Shown here: piece by piece, positions 13,001-25,000 of the stretch
Layout of the letters: every line of letters begins with the position of its first letter
How positions within the stretch are numbered: the stretch's first letter is position 1
Assembly (NCBI RefSeq): GCF_964204645.1
Contig: NC_134027.1
Coordinates: 11,086,485 to 11,150,484, forward strand
Direction of reading: 5' to 3'
Length of the DNA stretch: 64,000 bases
DNA from: Tubulanus polymorphus
Taxonomy: Eukaryota; Nemertea; Palaeonemertea; Tubulaniformes; Tubulanidae
Position numbers and translations under genes: made by a program
The notes under the pieces: generated by a model
The model's input: the letters and a program-made list of their open reading frames with translations, nothing else
Database searches by the model: none
Told to the model about the DNA's origin: nothing

Positions 13001-16000
13001 TTTTACTAGTTACTTTCTGTTATTTCTGTTTGTTGACTCAAGTATATTGTGTTACTGAATTTGTAATTGTGAAACATTGTTTCCCCGAAACCATGTTCCT
13101 TCTCACGGTTCTCTCGTAAACTCAAAACGCAGGGAAATGCTCAGAAACATGTTTCTATTTCCTGTTTTCTTGTTTCCCTGCATCGTATGTGTAGGGCTTT
13201 ATGCGGATTATGAGGGTTTTTGCAACGCGTAACGATTAAAACTCAACTCTGTTTGAAGCGTAAACATTTTTATGGAACTCAAAGCCTGCGTAGATCACAT
13301 ATTTTAATGTGTTTACCGGGTATTATGAATCTTGCTATGTATGGAAACCTAGGAGAAAAATAGCTGTGCCTTTTTGTTTAAACCCCTATGACTAGTTGCA
13401 AAAATTCATAAAGACTAGTCTTTATGAATTTTTGCTTATAGTGAATGTATCCGTCAATTTTACTGCTTTAAACTGTCCATTACTCATGCAAGTATCAGTA
13501 TATATGCTGTCTCCACCCATCCACTCGGCAGTGTTCATCACTTCTTTAACCCTTTCAGTACGTCTACACGGCACTTCTACACCGTAGTGCGGTGTACGAA
13601 TCAGTGATGGATTTTGCTAGTACACTGCATTGCGGTGTATTGATTTAATTAGTAATTACTAATTATCTCTCTTGAAAGATGGCAGCACCTGTCAAACATA
13701 GTGAAATATTACTAACTAACGATATACCGCGCCAGGGTGTAGACGCACTATGGTGCTATTCCCGTTATTCAACACACGAGGGTGGAATTTTTCAGAATTT
13801 ATCTTCAGCACTATAGGGTATTAATTAGCCAGCACTGAAAGGGTTAAGCTTAGAAATGCTAAACATTTGGGATTTATCTTCAAACTGTGATATGTCCACA
13901 ACTTGGTGAATGTCTGGAGGGGTGGTTTCGGACTGCAGATTCATAGGTGCGTCAGGCGCTGACGCGTAATAAACCCTCCTCTCCCCCTACCTGATAAAAA
14001 AATCCCCTTAAATTTGATTTTGCAACAAAATGTTTCGATATTCTTGTGTTGAAAAACTTCGAACGATTTCAAAAATTTTGAAATCTCCACGGTGTTGGTC
14101 ACAATATTCACCATGGGTAGTCCGTTTTAGCCAGCTACACACATTAAAATGACATTATCATAGTTTTGAAAATTTCTAAGAAATATAGTTTAAAACTAAC
14201 AATAAAATATGTATGTATGTATGTATGTGTTCTTTAATCATGTTTTGAAAAGTATTAGGCCTATATAGTTTTAATCTAAGTTTTATACTCTAGTTTGATG
14301 GAAAACTGAATTTGGAAGGAATTTTACCAGGGGGGATTTAATACAGAGGTTTGCCTATCAGACAACGTGGCTGAAAGTCGTTGTGTGTATAGCTTTAAAA
14401 AGGTGTTAATAGGTCTATTTTTTCAACGTAACTGTGTCATTATTACATAAAAGTATCGTGCTGAGTTATTGCAATAGTTTAAAAATATTAGGCCTACTTA
14501 CGAATTATTGAAATACTACGGAAAAGCGTGATTCATTGTTAAATCAAAATCTTGCGTTTTTGGTTGGGACCTTTTATGTGTATGTCAGCTGTACTACATT
14601 AAATCCATTAGGCTATTTAGAAGTTTCTAAATACGTTTTTCTCCATGTGAATATGGATTTTTTCCTTCTAGTCGACTATTTGTATGAAATATAGACTTAT
14701 CATGTTATTGATATTATCATTACCATTATTATTATAAGATATCGATGATCCTCAGTATGAAGTAACTTTATTTTGAAACAATGTTGTAATCAGCGTGTAA
14801 CATCAACTATTAGCTTAACCCTTCCGGTGCTGACTAATTGATACCCTAAAGTGCGAAGGATAATTGGAACATTTTTGAAAAATTCCAGCCCAGTGTGTCA
14901 AATAACAGGCTTATAATGCATCACCTCAGTGCGGTGTATCATTACTTTCTTATATCTAACTTTGTTTGACAGGTGCTGCCAACTTTTTCATTAGAAATAT
15001 AGAGCTTAAAAATTACATCAAAACATCGCAGTGCGGTGTTCTGGCCAATAGTCAAGCACCGATTTATACACCGCAGTTCGGTGTAGACGCACATAATTTT
15101 CAGCTTTATTTTTCTTCGTTATTGTGGAATTCTCTTTATGCTGTATGTTTTGGATAAAGTTTGTATGTATCTAATAATTTGTAACGTGTCTCTATCTATT
15201 TTCAGGTATATGGGTATTGGACTTTCAGCTCAGGGTGTTAATATGAATAGATTACCAGGTACGATTTCGTTTTTTGTGAATCATTCATTGATTTATCGAT
15301 GGCGCGATTAACGTTCACAGTCAATTTGTGGATCGCTCGGAGGGTGAATTAGTAGTGTAATATGGTCAACATCGAATGATATGCAAGTGTTAAGTTTAAG
15401 CGGATATCATTTTGGCATTTATTAAGAGATAGATTCATTAGATAAATGAATGGATTGATTGTCTAGACCAAACTGGCCTTATCAGAATCAAGATTGCTAA
15501 CTGGTGACCATTGTTTTCGTCTCCAAAATCAGCGCTTTTTGCACAACTTTGAAGTTTTCAATGGAAATTTTGAAGAGGCTTTGATCAGTTGTCTTTTATG
15601 CGTATTTCCCTAGGGTCATTATCCTAAGAAAAATTGGGTCAATCAGACTCAAGACGTGAGCCATGCTGTGACTTGTTATGCCTAAAAAGGTCATTTTTCG
15701 CCTGAATGGATTGATTGTCTTGATAATTTGTTTATCTACTCGAGATATTGGCCCGATCAGAATGAAGATGGCTACTTGTGACCATTGTTTTCTTTACTCC
15801 AAAATAAGCACTTTTTGCATATTTTCGAAGATTTCGACGGAGACTTTAACGGCGCTTTGATCAGTGGTTTTGATGGTTTCTCATGTGTATTTCTCTCTAG
15901 GGCCATCGTCGTAAAGAAAAATTGGATCAATCAGACTCGAGACATGAGCCCATCCTGTGACCTTTTTATGTGCCTCAAAATGGCGTTTTTTTGCCTGAAT

Positions 16001-19000
16001 TCGCACGACCTGTAGCGTACTAATGGATTGCTAGATTTCATTGATATTTGTGGTGGGTATAAGTAATTGAGAAGGGATCTTACATATCAGATGCATTTTT
16101 CGATCATTCAACTTTAACGCAATTGGTGGCCATCTCAGTCGCATCAGTCTCCAGCGATGTTTTTTCACCAGGGGGTGTTGAATAGCGAATAATATGGGAT
16201 TTCCATATATATATATTGGTAGCTAGGAATAATGTAACCACAAAACTCTAGCTCATGACAAGTCCCATGATTACAATGAGTTACATTGATTATTGAAACG
16301 GTCAGATTTTCAACAATTTCACCGATTGGGCTATCGTCTGGATCCCTAGTTAACAAGGCGTTCAGTGTTAACTACGGGTTTAAAAACATGAGAGCTTTCA
16401 TATAGGTGTAAAAAAAGCATATGGATTTTTATCATAATCCGCCTGTTGGTTCAGTGGGGGAAAAAGTTCCCCGCTTTCCGAGAGAAAATTTCAACCAGCG
16501 AACAACCTTGAGAAAGAGTTCTCACACGACGACACCGATATAGATGGTATCATTGTTGAACCGGGGATTGTTTACTGAAACTCGTGGTTGTTATTCGTAC
16601 TCGCTCGAGAAGCTTCAGACTGATGTTATATTTTTGAACTGATTGATTGGAAACGAATTAGCCGCGTAACTTGCACTATACCTCTACAGTGCGATCAATA
16701 TTGCCACGGATGAAAAACTATTTTCTCGGTCACCAATGAGTACTCATCTAAAGTGCTCATCGGAGGATTTTATGGATCAGTTGTCTTGACCACTCTTTGA
16801 TCTTAAAGTAGGGATTTTCCCTGTTATTTATTTGGCTGGTAAATTTCGTTTGATTTTTTGATTGATTGTCCCTTACTGACCCACCACACCTGCCAGGAGC
16901 GAAACAGGGGGTTTGATTTTGAAATCGGAAATCGAAGTACAAATATAGTTGTGTGATCGGCGGTCGGTCGAGTAAACAGAATTTTTTTTGTTTTTTTAAA
17001 TCGAAGTACGGTGTTCACGCTGGCCTGGGAAACTCAGGGAATCTGAAAAAATCAAGGAAAACTCGGGGAATTTGACAAATTTTAGGGTGTGGGCGCTGAC
17101 TCCCGTCCGCTTGTTGCCATCCCCCCACCCGACCCCCCCTTCCGCTTGCTACCTGAATTTAGTCTGTTCCATTTTAGAAGAGACCAATTTAGACTGACCG
17201 TAAAGGCCAATCCTGGTCCATTCTACGATTTTAGAACTGACCATTTTTGGTCCGTCACACTGTTGTGTCCAGCTGAACCAGTGATAGCAGCTGAAAATTT
17301 TGGTGAATGCAGAGCATAATTTTGGTCAATTATGAATCGGTCCGTTCCATGTATGGACCAAATAATGAGAACACATTAGCCAATGATAGTACGGATGCTG
17401 CTTACAGAGGAGATGCCATCGTCACCTTTTTTGAACTTTTCCTTGTCGGCTGATTGAAGCGTTTAACCGAGGGCTCTCGTGGAAAGATTGAGGAAATTGA
17501 CGGGCTCTTCGTCATCGACCGTTTTCAACAGCATCGGTCATCAATCGTCAATTTTCCAATCGTTATCCGTTATTTCCAATTCAATTTACTAAGTGTAAGT
17601 CATCATTTGGATTAGTCATCGTTAACACGATGATTGTCACAGTGTCACAGCTCCAACGACTATAAGCAAGTTCGACTGTCATACGAGACTCCCGAAACCT
17701 TCGCCATTTTGGTTATTTTACATGATGAAACATTCCTCCTATGTGCTTGAATGCAGTAAGAAAAAAGGGATCTGGATTTGACACCGGGCTCCTCGTGGCT
17801 ATGAGTCGAATCTCTTGTTTATTTCGTGTATCCCATACAAACCCACCACATCTATCAGGAATGGGGCTTACATGTTGAAATCAGATATTTTAGTAATGCT
17901 TATTGACTGAATTGACTGAATTTATTTTCGAATTGTGGCAGCACAAACATTTTCCGGGTATCACCAATCATTCTTAGCTGAAGTACGAATAATCTGGCAA
18001 AATCACGTGAACCAAATACGATTAAATCCTCCTCCTCTATTAATTCTCTAACAAGAAAATTCATTCTGGCGCAATATTAAAACTCTGAGGCTAATTCCTT
18101 GTGATATTACTATTTATTACTACTCTCTCGATATTCAACTCCATAAGATGCCTATGTACGTCATTATTGATGTCTTAGCAGAAACATGTCTAATTTCATC
18201 CATCTCGTGTATCTTATCAATTGTTTCTTTTTTCAAGTACGGTCACCACTTGGCTTGGTTACAGCCCGTGTTACAGTTCGTGGGCTCTGTGACAGGACCC
18301 TCACTTATTGATGTAAATTCTGGGTTATATTTTCATTTGATTGCTGTCTTAAGAGAAAATGAATAATCATCATTGCAACACCCATCTAGAAGGTGACTTT
18401 GAAGAAGTTCTGGACAATAAAAAAATTTCCTTACATATCTGGGCCCAGTTCCTCAAAAGGTTGGTTTTAGAGTTAACCATTGGATAGTTGACATAATGAC
18501 AATTAAAAGTTAATTATTACTATGGTATTATCCAATGGTTATCTTTAACCAACTTTTAAGCAACAGGCCCCTGAATTATTGGAAATATTTTCCATATTTC
18601 GTTACTAATTAAATAATCATTCGTAGTGATCGTTCGAATTTGACTGGTTGTTTTTTTGCTGTAGGAAACCAACTTTTAAGCTACTGGCCCCTGAATTATC
18701 AGAAATATTTTCCATATTTCGTAACTAATGAAATAATCATTCGTAGCGATCTGATCGTTCGAAATTGACTGGTTGTTTTTTTTTGCGGTACGATCTGTAG
18801 TTGCTGTGTATGATGGTATATTATTGCTGGTTCGAACTACCGCTCGTACGTACATTCCCCATAGGCAAATCATAATACCTCTCGCCGCTAACAATGTATG
18901 CCGCGGCGTTCCCTAGGGTTCCCTTATCCACGGTGTGTGTGTGTGTATTCATAATAATCTTCGATTAAATAGCAATTTATGGCCGAATTATCGTCGGATT

Positions 19001-22000
19001 TTTTTGAAGCCCTCGAATAATGCGGAAATTGATGTTTGATTAGCAATTTGTTTATTTCGAAGAAAACCGATGAAAAGTCATGCCCAAATGAGATGAAGTT
19101 TGGAAGTGACCTGTTCCACGATATACGTGATGTTCGATGTTCAAGCTGATATCGAACCTTTTATGTACATTCAGCCAACGACGATCTCTTTATGTTATGT
19201 ATATGCGAGATGCAGTTTTATTAACAGAGGTCATCCTTATGAATTGTAAAAGAAGAAGAAGTCAAATCGAATGAATTATTTTACGAATAGAATCGTCAAC
19301 CGTATTGGAACTATATCTGCCTACTGGGGCCAGTTGCATACTCGTGGCTTAGACTTGAGACCAGTCTAAGACCAACTTAGTTCTAAAGCCAATCTAACAA
19401 CTTAAGACCAGTCTTAAGACCACTTTTGGACTTAAGTCATGACTGTGCAACTGGCCCCTGAAGTTATGAAGGCACAGATCTACAGGGTGCTTCTGAGGCT
19501 ACAGGACCCCCTTAAGAAGATTTCCTTTGTATTATTTGTTTTCAGTTTTTCAACGCTACGTGTCAAAGTACTTGGTACATTTTACGTATGAGATGATCAT
19601 CAAGCCTAAGTGTCTAAAAAACATTCAGAATGCATAAAAAATAAGAATAAAATTTTGCAAATTTGGGAATGACCAGTAGAGCTTTGAGAAAATCCAGGAT
19701 TCGCCCCCTGGAAGCACCAGTCAGTTAATTCGTTCAAGGCTGGACTAATCATTGGAAAGATTATGAACGGAAAACTAATTACTAACTGTATAGATGTCGA
19801 GATACCTCCGAGTAATGATAGTGCTCCAACTTTAATTTAACATCTGCGTATTGTTAACCGGTGCTCTGATCTCCAAAGCCATATATCACTTGATTTCACT
19901 GTTACATGGGGGGGAATAGGAGATTGTCGTATTTGATTGCAGGCAGGCTCTCTTAAACGCTTAAAGGGTAAAAGACGCTCTGCACTTTCTTTCTAAATTC
20001 AGCGGTCTTCCGCAATACTTGTGTCATGATTCTTTTTTTAATGCCAAACGGGTTGGACCCTGTATTATCGACTGACCCCGTTAATCTGGATCAGATTAAT
20101 CCATACTTCAGTGTAATAATCTGGATCAGATTAATCCATACTTCAGTGTAATAATCTGGATCAGATTAATCCATACTTCAGTGTAATAATCTGGATCAGA
20201 TTAATCCATACTTCAGTGTAATAATCTGGATCAGGGTAATCCATACTTCAGTGTGATCCAATAGAAATCACCGATTTCAATTTTATTCACAATGTTATCC
20301 ATGTAATTAATGTCGATTTTTCTTTCGATTGTTGTAGGCTGGGATAAACATTCATACGGTTACCACGGCGATGACGGTCACTCGTTTTGTTCATCGGGCA
20401 CGGGACATCCGTACGGCCCTACGTTCACTACGGGCGACGTTATAGGATGCTGTGTGAATATGATTGATAATACTTGTTTCTACACGAAGAACGGCGTCAA
20501 TTTAGGAGTAGCATTCTCAGATCTTCCCATCAGTGTAAGTCGCTAGTAGAAATATTTCGCTAAGATGAAGTCCCGTTCATGTGTTTAATGTTTTGGTCCG
20601 ATTGCTGAAATTTGGCTCTGGCCTGGTCGGACAGAACAGGTACAGATGCATTTGGCACGGGCCAAAAATGCTCGTGTGATCGCGGCTTATGTGCGACTGG
20701 GGGTCGAGCTCTGAGTAGCAGCTGAGATGTTGCTTATTCCCCAGTGATCGATGGCTGGAAGTAGTAAGAATTAGGCAAGAGGTCCTATACCTTCATCTTG
20801 GCACTTTTGAAATTGATAGAAAATATTGATGATTGTGATAGATATCAGTTATCTTAACCACTGGTGAAACACTTCGTCCACGCTGGATGATGATATAAAA
20901 GCCCACACTTAAGCGTAAGTCAGGTCGACTAAGATTCGATCGGATCGTAAGTAGTCAAGTCTGCAATTGTTTAATCGGGAACCTTTTCGAGACACGAGTT
21001 TACTTACGACCGCGACGGATTGACCGCAGACTGATGGTGGGCGAATCGTAGGGATAGAACGAGTTTTCTACGACTGATCTTACAACAATGATCATTTCCT
21101 AGAACTGATCTTAATGTCTTAGCCAATCGGCTGTGAGTCACACGACTTTTAGCGTTTGTTTGGTCACATCATAGATGGCGCTAGACTCGACGATGATGGC
21201 GTTGTCGTCGACCCGAGTGCTCTTAGGAGCGTGGGACAAACCAATTGCCAATCAGTGGTCAGGTGTGTGTACTGTCGCTGTTCTTTCGACGATCTAGTCA
21301 GGTCGTAAGTCGACCTGAGTTGGGCTTTATGTTCATTGAATCGTAGGGCTATATGTACTTCCCTAGTTTGCTCTACTTTAAACCTGTTACGTTAGTAACT
21401 GTTTTCATGCTGCATATTACCTTCTTACCTACTTTTGTATTCCCACAACTCATTGCTTAATTAGTATCTCTTTTGTTCCAGATTGTATATATAATATAAG
21501 AACAGAGAGATTAATTAAGCAATAAGCTTATACAGCATGAAAAATAATTTTTATAGTAACACTAGTAACAGAAGATGAACATCAAGATAGTCGAAAAGTC
21601 GAATAAATACTAGCTCAAGGAAACATATCAAGACTTTTTTTTTATCATTAAGTGTGGGATTTTATATCAGTAACCTTATTATTATTAGGCCTACGATAGA
21701 TTATAAACATTATCATTGCACTCGCTGTGTCTTATACCGAGACAGAAGAAAAATATATGAACTCAATGTACTCAGTTATCGGCACTAAAATTTCATCTCC
21801 ATCAACTCTCATATGCGTTTGAATGAGATGAATGAATTGAGAACATTGTACATATATGATTATCATTTCTCGATCTCGTTTTTGTATTTCAGTCAAATCT
21901 CTACCCAACTGTTGGCTTACAAACACCGGGAGAAGTTGTGGAGGCGAATTTTGGACAGCATCCATTCGTGTTTGATATTGAAGATTATATGCATGTACGT

Positions 22001-25000
22001 ACATTATCAGCGCACTCTTTGTTAAAACCTTCGAGCTCCCTAATTCTTACACTGGACCCCCATAGGTTCCCAGCTGAAAATTCGAACCAATGTATTTCGA
22101 ACCAATGTACTGTATAGAATTACGTCATTTTGCGATGCAGACCCACTAGAATTATGCAGATCAAAGAAATCGGGAGGTGGGGGCCTAAAAGTTAAAAGAG
22201 AAGGCATCGGAAAAAGCAGCTGCGTCAAAGGCCACAGTAGGGTCCAACCCACAGCCACGGTGTTAGATTATATTTTTGAAGAAATTCATCAAATTGATTC
22301 AATTCCTGAGAAGATTGGTGTCAAATTTGCATCTCTATCTTTGCGAAAAGGGCAACTTTTATATTTGAAGAGTGTAAGACATGTATCCGCAACCCCAAAT
22401 CTGCAACCTGCTCACTTCTATAGTAACCTAGTAACTAGCCAGCTAGGATCTAAGTGTTAATGACTGTTGAAACCCTATGACAAAAATCCATGGAATCCAT
22501 GGAGACAACAATAAACTCAGTTATTCATATCAGTTCTTGTAATGCCATGTGATATTGCTCGCTGATTGATTATTCAGCTGTGGATGTTTTGCAAAACTCA
22601 AAACATCCACCGCACACGGGATGAAAAACATTTTTAACTACACAAAACATTTTTCGCAAATCAAGCAGTGCTTGATTTTCTGTTCGGCGTTTTGTGTTTG
22701 GTATGACTTCCCCGCACACGGCATAACAAAAAACATCGAAAACATTTTTTCATAAGGAAAAAACGTTTTTTCGGTGCCGTGTGCGGTGGGCTTTAATGAT
22801 TTCAAACATTACCCTAAATTTACTGTTGGGTTTTTTTAACGATTTGTAGGAATGGAAACAGAAAACTAGAACAACTATTGATAGATTCCCTGTAAACGAT
22901 ATCAAAGGAGAATGGCAAACAGCCTTACAAAAGTACGTTCTGATTATTTTGTTTCACCTCGAGAACAATTTCTAGTGGAACTTGGGGGGGGGGTACCGGT
23001 ACATCACCAGATGGCCTGACTTACTGTTGGTGTTACACAGTCGTAATTAGTGGATTCTCGATACATTTGTACACTAAGAACTGGATCTTTAGGCTTCCAA
23101 ACTGAAAAATCATCATAAAAGCTGTTTGAAAAGATACTGAAGCGTCCGAATCAAAAAATCATCGGTGTTTGTTCAAGTTATCACTGATGATGAAGTCCTT
23201 AATGTATAGATAAAATTAAACGAAAGTAGTCAGGGCCATCTTTGTTTCATCAACCTGGTTGAACCAGGGTTTAACTGAGTTCAATATACATAAACCAATG
23301 TGTATGCAGTTTGTACATAGGACGTAAATCTATATTACCATACGCTGAGTGAAAACTCGTCTTATATTTATAGGTTTATAGGTTTATAAAATTTGAATTC
23401 AGGAGCCTAAAAATCCAGTTCAAAATTGAAAATCATCTTAAGCCAGTTGCTCAAAAGTTGGTTAGCAGTTAAGAATTAAAAGTTCATTGTAACTATGGTA
23501 TTCATACGCCGGTCATCTTTAAACAACCTTTGAGCAACTGGCCCCTGGTATCTGCCGGTACCCATATGCTACAGTGAAGCGATGTGGATGTCCCCATTTT
23601 GAGAAATGCTAGATATTATATATGTACGTATGATTTTCATGATTATTACAGAATAGTGTCAACGTATCTGGTACATCATGGTTATTGCGCTACGGCCGAG
23701 TCATTCGCGCGCAACACCGGTCAGGCTTTTCAGGAAGAACTCGCATCCATCAAAAACAGACAAAGTAAGCTCTTGAACTACGTTTTAAAACCAGTACAGT
23801 CAACTCTCAATTATCGGCTACTCGTGCGTCGAATGGCTTTACAGTGGATCATTGAAGAAGTGGATGAATGAACAGAATTTTGCAAATTAGAAAACTGGGG
23901 CGGCGGGAGATAGGCCTAATCGAGGTTTGACTCGGCATGCATGGATTATAGTAGATAAACAACTGCGACTATAATTGCACGTAGCCCTAATTCATGAATC
24001 GATAAACTAAAGGCTACTATAATACTGTTGATCTTCATTCCTTGGACTTTCACTCTTTTGTCACTTTAAATGAATGGTATACGTACACAGACATACATCG
24101 GTACACTATTCACAAAATCCATATGTGACCTACAGGGCCCTATAAAAAATCTACAGACTTTTGTAAATTAGACATTCGTCATCTGATGAGTACGTTACCC
24201 AAAGCGAAAATATTGGAAACATCTAAGACGATATTTTGAATAAAATTCATCTTACTGTACGTGCATTACCAGAGTAATGAAATACTCGTCATGTTCACCT
24301 TGCTATTAATTTTTTCACAAAATAACTTACGTAAAGTATGTTCAAAACATTGATAAAATAGTGTGGCTAGCACTGCTTCCCTTGCAACCTTATCTAAAGA
24401 TTCATTCTTAAAGCATTGATTATGTTGTGTTAGTTATATTTTATGCCATTGAAAATGGTGGGTTATCTATTTTAATAGTCAATTCTTAAAACCTTTCAGT
24501 GCTGACTAATTTATACCTTTAAGTGCTGGCAATAATTTGAAAATGTTAGAAAAATTCCCCCGGTGCATTGAATAATGGTCATTCTGTCATAATGCATCTA
24601 CACCACGTTGCGGTGTATCATTAGCCACTACTACATATTTCACTATGTTTGTGCTGCCATCTTCAATAGTGATACAAATGAATTACCAAATAACATGAAC
24701 AAACTGCGGTGCGATGTACTAGCAAAGTCCATCACTTATTTGTACACCGCACTGAAAGGGTTAAGGCTCACAAACATTGATTGTTTTGAAATTTTGAAAA
24801 ACTGAATCACGTGTAATGAATTTTATCTTAATTGTGTATAATTACAGGAATCCAAAAGCTAGTTTTAGCCGGTCGTATGGGCGAGGCAATCGAAACGACT
24901 CAACAGTTATACCCTGGACTTCTCGAACGCAATGCGAATTTATTGTTCATGCTTAAATGTAGACAGTTTATCGAAATGGTAAACGGCACGGACAGCGAGG

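Larger units (their letters stand above)
11186..15205 (+). other. RANBP9: RANBP9/10 intron 2
   Basis: A 4-kb intron. It contains a (TCTTA)n run near 12592-12612, a palindrome (13397-13437), two piggyBac-like MITEs (13546-13847 and 14815-15093) and a (TATG)n microsatellite at about 14208-14228. No coding exon or conserved protein was recognised. Confidence 0.8.
15259..20337 (+). other. RANBP9: RANBP9/10 intron 3
   Basis: A 5-kb intron rich in repeats: a 256-bp tandem duplication (15448-15998), MITEs (18441-18572 and 19326-19459), a 120-bp tandem duplication (18547-18786), a (GT)n run near 18930-18946 and a 35-bp tandem array (20084-20258). No protein-coding signal of its own was found. Confidence 0.8.
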
